From assembly GCF_011075055.1 (NCBI RefSeq), contig NC_058155.1:8775537-8839536 (forward strand): DNA of 64,000 nucleotides, written 5' to 3'. Shown one piece after another: positions 1-13,500 of the stretch. A program made the position numbers and the translations under genes. The DNA comes from Mangifera indica. Lineage: Eukaryota; Streptophyta; Magnoliopsida; Sapindales; Anacardiaceae. Each line of letters opens with the position of its first letter. The first letter of the stretch is position 1. The notes beneath the pieces were generated by a model. It worked only from the letters and a program-made list of their open reading frames with translations. It did no database searches and was not told where the DNA came from.

Positions 1-1281
1 TCCTTATAAAGAGCAGAGTTGATCGTTGGTTCAAGTAATCTCTATGTTTAACTAGTAATTTTCACCTTTGCCTGTATAAATATAGATTTTTAGTTGATGA
101 AATTATCTTAACATCAGATCATGGCTTTAAATTCTTGCTGTATAACACTTGTTTTTTCTATCTGAATGTGTAGTAATTAACCCATGTGTACTTCTTACAA
201 ATAGAATTGTAAACTTGTAGGTAGATAATTCCTTTAAAAAAATTTAATAGCTAATTTGTTTAGTGTTCATTTAGTTTCTGCTAATTTGTTAGGTTTTCAC
301 CAGGTATTTGTTCATATTTTTCTTATTATCTTTAGAATTGCTTTTTATTTAGACTCATCCATATCATTTTCCCAGATTTAGATTCTTGCCTTGGTCCTCT
401 ACTTTTTGAAGCGTCTTTCAAGCAGAAAGCTTCTAAACAAAACTATTTTTTCTTTCAGTGGGGATACTGGGCTAAGTACTTATTTTTTATTATTAAGATA
501 ATTTTAGATAATATTTTATTATTAATGATGATGAAATAATAATTTATCTCTATTTTAAATATTAGAAAGATTGTAAGGATGATTTTGGTTTTATTATAAT
601 TTTATTTTATTAATTTTTAATTAATATAATATGTACCATATTTAGTATTTTAAAATAAAATAGTAATTTGATATTATTTATTTATTTATTTATTCTGCAT
701 CTCTCCATTATTATTATTATTAGAAGACAGAAATTTGTTTATCACATCACTTGTCCAACCCCACTAATCAAACTCTGGGATTTTCAATTTAATCCAACAT
801 TTGGGACTTAATAATTAATACTATTGTAATGTGATTGGTGTGAGTTGAAAACTTGACATGAAACAGAAGCTTGATCAGACCCTTAACCTAAATCTATACC
901 CATTTGCCATAACAACCGACAAGAAATCACAACCCAAAACCAAATTTTGTATTAGGAAAAGTAGTTGTGAAATCTACATCTAATTTCATTGTTCAAAAAT
1001 TTCATATACAGACTGATTGATAACATCAAATAAAACTCATAATTGAACAATATCAAAATTGAAGTATCATCAAAATCCTATACATTTTCCATGCAAACAT
1101 TTCTCATTTCATCTTATCACACTTAAATTTGAAGAGACCTTTTCTGTTTTTGTTTTTGTTTAACGAGAGGTCCCATTTGAGGCATATAGATCGGTCTTAT
1201 ACCGTAGAGAGGATTTGAACCTTGAATGCCCATCTCTTTACCGTCCAAACCACCGATGCAATTTGAAGAGACTCATTCAAT
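1..1281. other. intergenic DNA, no gene recognised
   Basis: No convincing coding exon is visible on either strand. Roughly 470-700 is AT-rich and partly resembles the 0.4-0.5 kb AT-rich repeat family seen near 16.1, 19.6 and 22.2 kb. About 1000-1281 probably holds the 3' untranslated region of the minus-strand gene that stops at 1282. The left edge could contain the tail of a neighbouring gene, but nothing shows this. Confidence 0.5.
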
Positions 1282-1932
1282 TCAAAGAGTTGATAATTCA
1301 AGTCGGTGCCTTGGAATTTGAAGATGCTGCAGCTGTAAGCTCTTCAATGTACCCCCAACTGCTCTCCTTTTCCAAAGACTGTTTTCATCTACTTTATCGT
1401 CTGGTCTTGCCGCCTTCTTGATCACCGGCAAAGGAGGATCCATTTCGACTATCTTAAAACTGATATTACCCTCTTTAACATCTTCAATCTTTGTCTTAGT
1501 AGTAGTTGTAATGTTTGTATTGGCAGTGAGATTTTTCCCGGAAAAGAGCTTCTTCAGTTTGAAGTACTTGACATTGTTGTTGTTGGTTTTAGCGGAAAGT
1601 TTGAGCTTTTGAGAAGAAGGGAAGCCGACTATCTTGTTGGTTCTCTTAACTTGGCCCATGCAGCCGATCCTAGGCGACAAAGGGTCGTTAGAAACGGCCG
1701 TAGATCGGCTTTTCCTTATGGGAACCGCCACGTCTTTGATGGACGGCGTTGAACAAAGCATAGGCAAGATCGTCCGGTGGTGAATATGCAGGTTCTGGTG
1801 ATGAAAATGGTGATTATAGCCATTTCCCATGTCTGTGTTTGGATGGTGTTGAGAGAAAGAAAGAGAGATACAGAGAGTTGGGTCAGGATGAGAATGAAGT
1901 TTGAAGAAAAGGTTCATCACAAAAGAGAGCAT
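1282..1932 (-). CDS. small basic plant protein, syringolide-induced protein 14-1-1-like
   Basis: Single-exon ORF of 216 residues. Seen: a His/Asn-rich N-terminal part, a motif around residues 85-97 reading SPRIGCMGQVKR, a Lys/Asn/Thr-rich middle and a short C-terminal block with PPLPVIK and a basic tail containing LWKRR. The SPRIxCMGQVKR motif and the closing LWKRR segment are what I remember of a plant-specific family of unknown biochemical role annotated after the soybean elicitor-induced protein 14-1-1. No membrane span or enzyme motif is visible. Start: the first ATG is at 1930-1932; ATG at residue 6 or at MGNG (about residue 35) are alternatives, and the MGNG start would remove a segment that looks poorly constrained. 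It stands alone, 3.1 kb from the next gene. The family name is from memory; a function cannot be given. Confidence 0.75.
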   Translation of the reverse strand: MLSFVMNLFFKLHSHPDPTLCISLSFSQHHPNTDMGNGYNHHFHHQNLHIHHRTILPMLCSTPSIKDVAVPIRKSRSTAVSNDPLSPRIGCMGQVKRTNKIVGFPSSQKLKLSAKTNNNNVKYFKLKKLFSGKNLTANTNITTTTKTKIEDVKEGNISFKIVEMDPPLPVIKKAARPDDKVDENSLWKRRAVGGTLKSLQLQHLQIPRHRLELSTL

Positions 1933-1989
1933 TAATAGAGGAGAGAGTTTGTCAAAAAAATGAACAAAATGTTGTAGCTTAGCAAGATT

Positions 1990-4900
1990 GTTAGTGTATA
2001 ATTCTCAAGTCCACTGATCCTTTTGACTTAAAATTTAGAGGAGGAAAGATAAAAGACACATGGGAAGTCTATTTTATTAACACATGGGAAGGCCAGAGCC
2101 CAAAAGGAAGTTCTTTTTTTTTTCCCCGAAAACTAGGGACAGCTAGTTTGAATATATAATTAGAGAAATAAATATTATGTGATAATATTTTTAAATGATT
2201 TTAAACTAAAAATAAAATATTATTTAATATATAATAAAATATTATTTAAATATTTAATTAAATATTTAAAATTTGATATATATAGTATTATTTTTTTATA
2301 TTAATTAAATATTATTATGCATATATACTTTTAAATATATAATTAGTTATATAAATAATAAGTCATTATATGATAGATTTTATTTTATCAATAAAATTAT
2401 ATATACTTATTTTAAATACACAAATAAATATACATTTATATATGTTATCATATAATTGAGTGATTTTAAATAAAGAGTAAAATAATATTAAATCATATAA
2501 TGACATATATAAATATATATTTATTTATATATCTAAAATAAATATGTATAGTATTATTTTTATTTTATTTATAATATAAAATTATTTAATCATATAATAA
2601 TATATTATTTATATATTTAATGATATATTAAAAGATATATGCATATAATTTTATTATTAGCGTAGAAAAAACATAGAGATGAAAGAAAGCTATAAATGTT
2701 GAATGGGTTTTTAGTAGAACAAGTAGAGAAATTTCTAGTTCTTAATTCAACAATTATAATTAAGTAGAATCAATTAATTGTAACTAATCAAATTAACGTA
2801 ATTATTAATTTGGATAAAAAATGTGAAAATATATAGAGGGTGCCACGTCATACGCATGGGATTTTTGAAATAAGAGCTGTCGCCCCATGCCATGCCACTG
2901 CAAGGGAAACAAACCACATGCTGACTTTGTGTCAGAATGGAGAGATGCATACACGATACAGCTCTGTCAACATTCAAATTATACGAAAAAATAATACGTA
3001 TAATTTAACTTTATATAGTAATTTAAATAATAAAAAATAATTTTATATATAAAAAAATATACGTTTAAATATTTTTTTAATAATATATTAATATCAAATT
3101 TTTAATTTATTTGATTCAGTAATTATAAGATCAATTATTAAATTCAAAATTTATTTTATTTAATATAATTGATTTTTGTATAAAAGTGAAGATTTGATTA
3201 GAGTTAATTATTATAAAAAAAATATGTATAATTTTTTATATAAATATGATATATTATTATATAAATAAATATTATTTTATATTTAATTTAAAATTACTTA
3301 ATCATATAGTAATATGTCATTATTTATACATAAAATTATATAAATTATTTATACATATAATATTACTTATCAATTAAATAATACTCTTAATAGGTGCAAA
3401 AAAGAGAATTTTAAACATAAGATAATAAATATTTAAATCTTTTTGAATGATATTTTAAAAATTAAAAATTTATTTATTTAATATAATATTAAATGATTAA
3501 TTATTAAATTTAAAATTTTACTTGTTTAATATAATTAAATTCGTCCCAACAACAATTTTAATTTAAATAAAATTTTCAGGTTAAAAACAAAAAAAAAAAG
3601 AACTCAAATAAATAAAATTTAGCTGACACAATTACCATGTGGGTGGCACGTGAACCCTCCAATTTCCAACTCTTTATTTTATTTTCCTATCTTCACTTTC
3701 GTGTTTTGTTGGCCTAACTTTAGATATGATCACATGAAGCAACACGTAAGAGTTCGAGCTTCAAGTCAATGGTTCCTCACAAAAGCGCTTTGTGCGAATT
3801 AGGCATTTCATGGCCCCAGATTTGTCTTGACTTGACACATCGGTTTCTGTCAGCTTTGATTCGTAGAAAGGTGTTGTCCCCTCTGTATAAATATTATATA
3901 GAAAAAAACAAGAAACAAAGGGCGATCTCCGAGATGATATGCCTGCCTGGCTAGCTTTGCACAGCACAGACAATCAACAAGCCAAGAAAATCACGCCCAA
4001 GGCAGGCCTAAGGCATTAAATTATTATTGTAACTTTGTTCTGCGTTGCTCGCTCCCTCTGAACAGATGGGTCTTTTTCGTTTGTGTGGTTTTACTAAATT
4101 TATATTAGGGCTGCATGAAAAAGAAAGTTCCAATGATAAAAGAAGAATGAGAATTTAATGATATTTTAAGATTAAATTATTTATTTATATTTAATTTAAA
4201 TTTAAAATTTTATCTATTTAATATGATTGATTTAAACTTAAAAAAACAGCCTAACTCAAAGAAGATTTCCTTCTTTCAAAAAATAAATAAATTTATATAA
4301 GGCCTCTGCCCAACTAATTAGAGACCCCAAGTCCTCCAAATGTGAAAAGTTAGATGATTGAAACCACGCAGCTTCCTTTCATTTTCTGTGTGTCTGAAAC
4401 ACCTTGGATAGGTATCGGACACATTTAGGAGTTGAAAACATTTAATGCACCTTCATATTCAACAATTTCGTCTCAAAAGATGGAACCATATTGAAAAATA
4501 TTTATGACCATTGATGATGATATATCAATTGAACCATATTTGATGCACCTCCATATTCAACAATGTGATTTCATCTTTTGGCAGTAGACAAATATAAATT
4601 TTCATGTTCATTGATGAAAATATTAATTATCTTTGGTCAAACACAGTTAAAAAGGGACTATTACTTAGGGCTATATCCCAACATCCCAAACATTTTCTAT
4701 CCCCTCAGCTATCTGTGAACTATACTTCCTATGTTCTGAGTTCCTATAACTTTTAATCTAAAGCCACCCATAAATGGTAGTACCTTGAATGCATATGATT
4801 GATATGCATTTCCCGGTTATGTTGAATGGAAGCGACCTGGATGCAGAATATGCATCTTCTCAGGAGTTCTGTTTGATGAACTTGAAACGCGATATTCCCA

Positions 4901-5070
4901 CATCTTCCCTTTGTTTAGGAATTATATTCAGACAGCATGTACACTCTCTGCTTCCAAAGCTATTTTTATAACAATTTAGCTTTCCACCACAAGTCGAGAA
5001 AGAAAGCGCCTGACTGCCTGGCTACCCCATTGAAGACTCAATGTATGTCTACGCGACATGCCTTTCCAGA
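1990..5070. other. AT-rich intergenic DNA with small repeats
   Basis: No protein gene is seen. About 2150-2660 and 3000-3550 are over 80 percent A+T and contain copies of the short palindromic repeat described separately. A less AT-rich stretch at 3640-4030 has no coherent coding frame. About 4650-5076 lies immediately downstream of the VPS9A stop codon and probably contains its 3' untranslated region. Confidence 0.5.
2385..2575. repeat. AT-rich palindromic repeat (MITE-like), copy 1
   Basis: About 190 bp that reads similarly on both strands: an outer arm like AAAATTATATATACTTATTT, a central core with ATCATATAATT and TTTTAAATAAAGAG-like A-rich sequence, then a mirrored arm ending near AAAATAAATATGTATAG. 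The same order of motifs recurs at about 16.6, 20.1, 20.4, 21.6, 22.8, 29.1, 29.3, 50.9 and 56.1 kb. No target duplication could be fixed because flanks are also A/T-only. Confidence 0.5.
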
Positions 5071-5076
5071 AATTGT

Positions 5077-8000
5077 TCATTGAGAAGTCTCATCATTTTT
5101 CCCATCTTCGTGTACACTTGCCTCATTGTCCAGCAACTGAGATTCGACATTATCTTCACCAGAAACCAAAGCTTGATTAGAGCCATCATCTGAGCTGCTG
5201 GTATTTATGTGTGGTTTATCATTCAGCTCTGATATCCTGTGATCTTCAGATTCCTTCACAGTTTCAGCATGATGTTGGGATTGAATATTCAAATCCAAAG
5301 AAGGAAAAGAGGAAGTAGCACCACCCAACCCTTTGGAAAGACAAACATATTTAAAAACAAGCTGCTTATAATTATTTAGCAGGTCTTCTACATCATTGAT
5401 TGTAAGGTCACCAACATGGGCAAATAAGTATGGATACTCCTGAAAGACTTTGTTCGCCTTATCCTCCTTCAAAAGCATATTTGCCCCTTTATTCTCCAAC
5501 TCTGAGAGGGATGGAACTTTAGTTATCGGTGCCTGATCATTAGCAGACATTGATTTCTTACTTCCATACTTGGTTTCAGAAGACTTGGCCCATATAATAG
5601 GTTCCTTTTCCTTCTTAGAATTTAGTGCCTGATGTTTGGATTCCGTAAGTTCTTCTCTGGAAATTTGTCCAACAATTTCATCACTTTTATCAAGCATACT
5701 GTCCATCTCTGTTGCAAGACCAGAAAGAAGGGCTCGAGCAGATTCCATATTTGTTTCAAAGTCAGATTCCGACATTGAAAGGGCTTTTGCATCAATGTTT
5801 GAGATGAACGACTCTGCAGAGAGCATGTTAGTGAAAAAGTAGGCTGCTTCTCCAACCAATCGAGATTGAGACCTGAATCTTTGTATATACAATAAATTTG
5901 AGTGTAGCTGTGGAGGGTTTGCCTGAAAAATATCAGCCATACAAAGTAATTCCTTCATAGCTATTAAATATAGATCACAAATAAAATGACATTTCAATAA
6001 AATTTAAAACATCACAGCATGGAAACCCTTAGATGTTGTTAAGACTCATGTCTACATTTCTCGCAAGAAAGAAAAACAAATACAAGGCAGAAATTATGTG
6101 GATAACGTATCACACTTAAATTATCGATCTCACCTTTATAGTAACATAAATTAGGACCGGAAGAAATTCATCAGCGCCAGGGGGATCCTCATTTGAAGCT
6201 TTGGCAGCATTAAGTAGTAAATTGTTGATAACCTTGCAACAACTGAGAATACATACAAGCTTATCTCTTGGAGCCTTATACGTATTTATCTTCTGCAGCT
6301 CTTTCTGTGCAAGCTGACAATTTAAAAAAGAAAGATGCTTCAGTAAGACAATATTTAAATAAATGAACCCAGAAAGATATCATTAGGTTACTCAAGTCAA
6401 AGCTGCTACTACCAAAAAAAAAATGTCCCACTTGTTTTTTTCCCTTTTAAATGTGGGTATTCAACTGAAAGCTAAAAGATATACTTTTTCCCCACTACAA
6501 GCCAAATGACTTCAAATCATTGAAATTACAAAGAATGTATCCTCGCAGCATGTCAATATCTTGGATTAGGTTTCCACAAAGAACTCATACTTCTTAAAAG
6601 AACTGTCAAATACTTTAAAGCATGTTTAATTTAACATCCATCATGCACTATATCATTTCAGTGTTATTGACAACAATTTTGGAAGCACACTCACCTTGAA
6701 CTCTCTTTAATGGGGCTAAAATAACAATTATCCTCCAAATATAGGTTATTATTACATACAGAGCATGGCTAAGAGTGATCTCAAAAAAAGAAGCAGAGTG
6801 ATGGGAGTCAACTATTAGACTTTGGAAAAATTGTCTGACACATACAGGGTTACTTCTAGAAGAGAAAACCAAGCATCATACTAAGTATCAAATGCAAGAA
6901 TGATAACTCAAGGAGAAAAGAACCATATAACATGTTTTCAAAATTGTAATAATATAAACAGGTATATATAGCATGTGAGCCTTTCCTGAGTAACAATTAC
7001 TCATAAATAGCATGAAAAAAAGTATAAATCTTGGCCCCTACATGAAAATAGCATCCAACATAAATCCCAATTGTGTAAAACAAATGCAGAGAATGCTTTA
7101 AATGTCGTAAGTCTTCTACATGAAACATACTTATACTGTCAACAAGTCCAATGAGCCAACCCTCTAGAGGGAGAAGTATTCTACATATCAGAGAGAAAAT
7201 CAACTGAATGTAAATTCTTCCACTTACAAGCCATGATGATTCATTTTGAAAAGTAGAATTAATATCCAAATATTCAGGCTGAATAAATTGTTGAACCAAA
7301 GCAGTCTTCTCATAAAGATTTTCATCAAATTTTACATCATCGGCAATGGATGCAAATACATGGTTAAATAGTTTTGTCATTACATACTTCTCCAACCCCT
7401 GTACGTGAAGAATTCAAAGGTACACAAGTCACTTAATAAGAAGTATAATCCACATAAAAAAAAATTATTGGGAAGTAAAGTCCATTTAAGAAATGAAATT
7501 TATGTGGTATAGCATCAAGTTATGTAGTAGTTTTATAACAGACTTGACAATAACTATCTTCCAAAAATTTCCATAATTCAATTTCCCTTAGTTGTTATCA
7601 TGGCCCAAAGGCCAAAGTCAATAGATCCAAAATTCCCAAAAAAAATTATTTTTAGACTGAAATGGCATTGTTTTGCTCTCTTTTAGTTTAGATCACCAAA
7701 AATGCAAGCAAAGTCCCATTTAACGCCTTCAAGCTCCAAGCACAGTTTGTTTCATCAGTAAATATAGAAGCATGGGTAAACCCCTTCTCTCAAAAGTAAA
7801 AAAGATCCCACAATTTATTCTAGTTCTCATTGGCCAATATCTCTTTTAGAGTAACCTCATGATTTATTGGCACTGGAGCGATTTCAAAGATCATCTTCTA
7901 TGGACAGTTTCCTTTCACTATGATGTGGTTCTCAATCTCAGATGTAGAAGAGAAATCTAAGAATTTATCTGGCAGGTTCTATCAGTGAGTAATCTACAAT

Positions 8001-9340
8001 ATGATTTAACCCTAGTAGCTATTGTTGTCCATCACTTCAAAAGGATTAAAAAAACAGATTCACGTCTCCACTTTATTTTTTAAATTTGATTTCCATTGTG
8101 TAACAATAACATTACTTAGTCTTTCCACGTCACTACTGTGGCTTTAAATTCTCTCTATTATATAAAGTCACACACACAACACACAAAAGTTAACGTCAAG
8201 CTACCAGAATTTATCAATAAAAAGATGTCATACACAAATGAATCCCTAGTTACTCACTTCACCGGCACTCTCCAGCTCCTCCTCTGAACAACCAGCCCAA
8301 AGTGGATGAGCCCTGAAAGCGGCTTCCATATTGGCAAAGAACTGCTGCACTGCAGCACTACCCCTTTCTGGATCAGGAACATTGTTTGAGAATGACACAA
8401 TGAAACTGCAAGAAAACATTTCACATTCAAAAACTCAAGCATGAATGCCTCATAAACAATAACAATAAACCACATAAAAATAAATAAATAAAAAATGCTG
8501 CAATATAGAGATTTGTATAATGAACAAACAACCTCCCATCTTGGGTTTCTAGCTCAAATCTAGCATTATCATGACCTGTGAGTTTCACAGACTCACAATT
8601 AATCAAAATTAGTCAAACAATTTGCTACTTAACTAATTACTTCACATTTTTTCATATCAAATAATGTACCTGGTTCTAGCAATCAGCTATACCATTAGAT
8701 AAAAACTCAACAAATCGATTGAAAATCTCTTAACATTAAGGCTGAATCACATTTTGTACGTCTGTTTGTTAGTTTTTTTCTTTTTTTAATAAGAAATAAA
8801 CCTCCAACAATAAATTATTATGTCACCAACCTCTTCAACAATGCTTTCATAACAGGTGCCCCACCGACCATAGAAGCAAGAAATTAGAGGCATTTTGCCA
8901 AGTGATTTAAACGCTAACAAAACGGTGAAAAATTCTAGCTGAGCCACATGTCTTAGAGATTTAAATATTTAGCGAACATCAATCCGTCAAATTGAGATTA
9001 TCCATCATAATCTTCCTTAAATTTTAAAAAGAGTTTCATAATTTAAAATTTCTCATTGATTCATCGGCTCGTTTACTAAGCGTTTAAACGAATCCCTGGC
9101 TGAAGCATTACAAGCATTGACTTAATTTAAAAGTCAAGAGAACAGACAGACTACAGCGATAGCTCAATTCAAAACAAAATTCGTATCGATCAAGTCAGAA
9201 AAAGAAAGTCTCAAGCTCAAAAAGAACAATAGCGAGAAGGAGATGGACCTCTTGATGGATTTGACGAAATCTGCAGCAGAAGGTTGACGCATGCGTTCCA
9301 GAAAGTCTTGCAAGCCCAAGAAAACGTCCGCGTTCTCCAT
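5077..9340 (-). CDS. VPS9A: VPS9A, Rab5-family guanine nucleotide exchange factor
   Basis: Activates plant Rab5 GTPases (ARA7/RHA1 and ARA6 classes) on endosomes and is needed for vacuolar and endocytic transport. Five exons on the minus strand: 9340-9249, 8405-8258, 7398-7228, 6313-6134, 5922-5077. All junctions are GT-AG, giving 478 residues. Start is the ATG at 9338-9340, opening MENADVFLGLQDFLERM, as in known plant VPS9A. Residues about 1-95 are the N-terminal helical region. The VPS9 domain follows to about residue 235, with the catalytic Asp185 (in GADEFLPVL) and Tyr225 (in GEAAYFF) at the same numbers I recall for Arabidopsis VPS9a. The C-terminal part (about 320-385) holds the conserved KVFQEYPYLFA block and then an acidic, low-complexity tail. 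Arabidopsis VPS9a is about 520 residues, so the tail here is somewhat shorter. No break is seen. Confidence 0.95.
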
Positions 9341-9419
9341 TGAACTTCCACCGTCCGATTGTTTGAAAATATATAAACAAAAAAATCAGAGCTTACAGTG
9401 ATGAGAGAGCAGCGTAGAG

Positions 9420-10400
9420 TTTGAGCAGCGCGAGAGGTGAACAGCTATGATTTGATTAGGGGCATAAGTGATATTAACAGATGTATAAGGTTGTTTTTGA
9501 TATTTGGCAATAGAATGGACTTAGTAAGCGGAGACTTCCAAGAGAAACCCGATAACTTGGGAGCAAACAATTTATATTTATTTTATAACATTTTCTAATA
9601 CAAAAACATATAAATACCCGAACTTAACTACTTAAGCATCGAATGATTAAAAATAAAAAAAACCTACTCAATTTTATTTACTAGGCTTCCCACGAAAAAA
9701 TTCCCAGGCTGCAGAAAAATTATTCTGTGAGAATCCCAGTTTTATATATATATGAAATTTAGATATAACAGTAGATAGTATCAAACCAGTCAAATATGAC
9801 TTATCGTGCCTAGTGATCGGATTATGCCTAAACTAGTAATTGACAGGTCGTGTAGGGTGAGCTAGCGAATTGGCTAATTGAACTTTTTATTTTTTTTATT
9901 ATTTTTCAGATTATACTTTTAGCGTTTTCCATTATATTAATTAATCTGTTCTTCGTTATATTCATCTTCTATATTACATTTTCAGTACTCCAGTCTTAAC
10001 ATGGAAATAATTTTACAGTAATGTAATTTACCATTCCAAAAGGAAATGACAAGATGAAGGACTCCACAAAAAACAGTTGATTTTGGTTCAGAAGAAAAAA
10101 TATCTATCACAGAACTTATCATGGAATTTCAACTGGGCTAATGCCATTCTTTTTATCACAAAACGGGTTATTGCATTTTTGAGGAACAAAATGGGGCCGT
10201 ACATAAAGTCTTTTGACAACAATATACCTATGTAGAAAATTACATTCAATTCATAAATAAAAAAGTAAATTAATTTTTTGAATGGATGGCCTTGTATTGT
10301 ATCCTCAAACTTGTTATGGGAAGAACATATCTTGAATGATGCACCATTTGTTGCAGGTTCACATCTGGGCACCTGCTGCTGCTAGCCAGTTGAAGGGTCG
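9420..10400. other. intergenic DNA between VPS9A and the GT31 gene
   Basis: The first part should hold the VPS9A promoter and leader. No clear TATA box or coding exon is visible. 10088-10567 lies downstream of the GT31 stop codon and probably contains its 3' untranslated region. Confidence 0.45.
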
Positions 10401-10567
10401 ACTCTTATACAACAAATGCACGGGGATCTCTCACATTCAAGAAATTTGGACTATTAGTGAATTTTTTTAATCTATATAAGTCCACTTCTTTCCCTATCTC
10501 AAGTCTGTAATTTTCATCCCTTGTTGACGACATGTTCTCCACTGAAACACTTCCCGCTTGCATTGGT

Positions 10568-13500
10568 TCAAAACTGGGCACTCCAAACAACACTATCTCC
10601 TTCACCACACTTTTCATGTACAGACTTTAGTTTCTCAACAGACTTGCAGATTCCACTGCAGCTCCAATCAAATGATGCAACGCATACGTTTCCGGCCTGT
10701 GCTTTCCACTCACAATCTGCAGCAAAGAGGCAGACAAAATACATGCAAATCAAACAAGAAGAAAGAACCAAACCACCTAATGAATATTTTGGTCAATTTA
10801 AGTAGAACCGAGTGCTCAGGTCTCTATAAACACAGTATTCCTGACATGGCTTCCTTAAAAATAGATCAAGATTCACAACTTAAAAGGTCCAACCTAATAT
10901 AGACAAATAACGAGGGCTTAGGATATAGAGCTGATACTGAATTTCCTAAATGCAACAAATGAATTCATGCATCCCATCTGCACATAAAAATGTCATATGC
11001 TATAATCATAATGATGCTAAGTTTCATCATTTAATGTTTCACAAGTGACTCCCAAATGGTAGTCTGTCATCTCCACATATCTGCTTAATTCCTTCCCTTT
11101 TTGTTCTTTCTAGAATGTCCCATCCCCATCTAGAACCTCAGAGGTTACCATACCTAGGTATCAGATTGGCATAAAAACAGATAGTCATAGTTTTTCAAAA
11201 TCATACCTGGTGGAGTCCCACAACACATGTTGCGGTCATCAATGTGCTCAACCTCAAGACCTATAAACCACGAACCAAGTGACACGTCTTCATTGGCAAA
11301 CTTATGCAATAGAGGCCTGCAGTCACAAAGATCACGTCAAAGAACTTAGTTGGCTCACTGTATGTGTGATAGCTCATAGTTGAAAAGCTACCAGATCCAA
11401 AACCAATCTGTTTTAGACAGATAGGCATGGATTTACATTTGAATAGTCCTTGGCATTTTCATTGTGATTTTGGTTTGTTACACATTCCAAATGGTCAACT
11501 TCAATAATATACAATGCAGCGGTACCAAAACTTTAATGCCAACTTGTGAAATATACATCTTTTTAATGATTAAAATGAGGACACTCACAGATTCAATGCC
11601 AAGAGCGTGGTGGTTGGTAATGGTAAAGGCACAAGTAAACAAGAAATTTCTTTGTTAATCAGCACTTGAACACTAGCATTATGGATGGTAAACTAGAAGC
11701 CTTTTTGCATGGGAACTCTCAATGTAACAAATTAGGCTACTTTCACAAGAAATTCACAATGCTTACTGGTTGATAGAGATATATGTGGCAAGATCCTTCG
11801 AAATTGCATATATCTGCCCAGTTGCATGACGGAAGTATTTGTTCCCCTCTTCTCCAAATTTCCAGTACTCTGGTTCGTGGTACTTGACATGCCTGGGGAA
11901 AGACAAATGAATTAAATAAGCTTTATACAACATCTCTGCACACATGATATTAAGTAAATTGAACAGTAACATTATCAATAACATAAAGCAGGGGAATTAC
12001 TTTTGAGAAAGAACAGGTCCAGATTTCATGCACCCAATATAAACTCTGGGCTTTGTACGGTGATGAGCGAGAGTAGAAGCTAGCATACCTACAGAAGCAA
12101 GATTAGAAATTCCACTTCAAAAATGGTATTTAAAAAACATTTATCATTCAATAATGAAATTAAAAGTAAATTTTCAGCAAAAGTGCATACCTAGATTAAC
12201 ATGGACATCATCATCAACTTTGACATAGAAGTCAGCATCCCATTTTGCAACAGCAGTGGCAAAGAACGTTTTTGTTTTTGCAGACAATTCATGGTATCCT
12301 TCAATGTGCTCCTATAAGATAATTGAAGATGACACAAAGTCCCGGAAAAATTCATAGATTTTCCAAACAAACACAACACAATAACTTTTTTTTCGCTTCT
12401 TACCAGCCGCAGGAAGTCCTTGTGCTGAGCGTCTTCTGAATCAATAGCTTTATCTAAAATGCTGTTGGATGTTGCACTGTATGAAATAAGCCAGATAAAA
12501 TTTTGGTTCAGTTCTCAATTACAGATGACTGCACAATACTGTTTTTCAATATTTAGTTACTAAAACAAATTGTATAAGTAACATATGACAGACACATATG
12601 AGATGTAGAATGGTATAAAGTGCAAAAAGTCCACAGAATTAAGCCTAATAATGTGTCATTATACGTAGTTGTCTGACATTAACAACAATGCATCAGCTCT
12701 AAATTCTATCTGACAACACAAACACATTTATAGAGTTTGTCATTAAAAAAGTAACACAGGAGCCATCAGCTACATAGAAACAACGTAATCAGAAGGGTGG
12801 GAAAGTAAGCCAACCGAAAGTCCTTTAGAAATTGTTAGTTAAACTCTCAATCTAAATAATTAACAACTACTATGTCCAAACATCATTTTGGTAGCCAGTA
12901 CACTTATAAGCCCAGGTTATGTATAATAGGATCACAGTAGATTTGATATTTTACAGAAGAATGACCATAATTTCTTTTGTCAGATTATTACGTTCAAAGC
13001 TTTAATTCTAGAATTACAATTTGTGAAGGACATGGCGTGGAACATGATCACACAAAATTAACAATTCAGTTTTGCCGTGTACAAATGACGGCAATATGGT
13101 AAGGTAGTTTAGAAGTTGATCATATTTCTTAGAAGAAGAAATTGGAGCCTGAAGCAAATTTATAAAAGAGACACCAGAAAGGCAACAGAACTATAAGTTG
13201 TCAGATTCAAATTTCATGGACAACCTATTCAATCACTACTGTTTCACAATTCATGAAACTACTATTTTATACCAAACTAATTTACCTGTGGCCAATCATG
13301 AACCGGACAACAATTCCCTTCTCACGCTCCAATTGAACAAGCTTTTCTCCTTTAAAAAATTTTAAAAAATAAAATCAATTAAAAGAAATCAATAACATTA
13401 AAATCCATTATCTGAAAAAAAAAAAAAAAGATACCTTGAGGCATCCAAGTCTCCCTAACAGAATCACGCCGCTTCCTACTACTAAAAGCAGTATTAATTC

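Noticed and set aside
10521..10902. Plus-strand frames of 94 and 114 codons
   Set aside because: They are antisense to the last coding exon of the GT31 gene and its flanking intron, and have no independent support.
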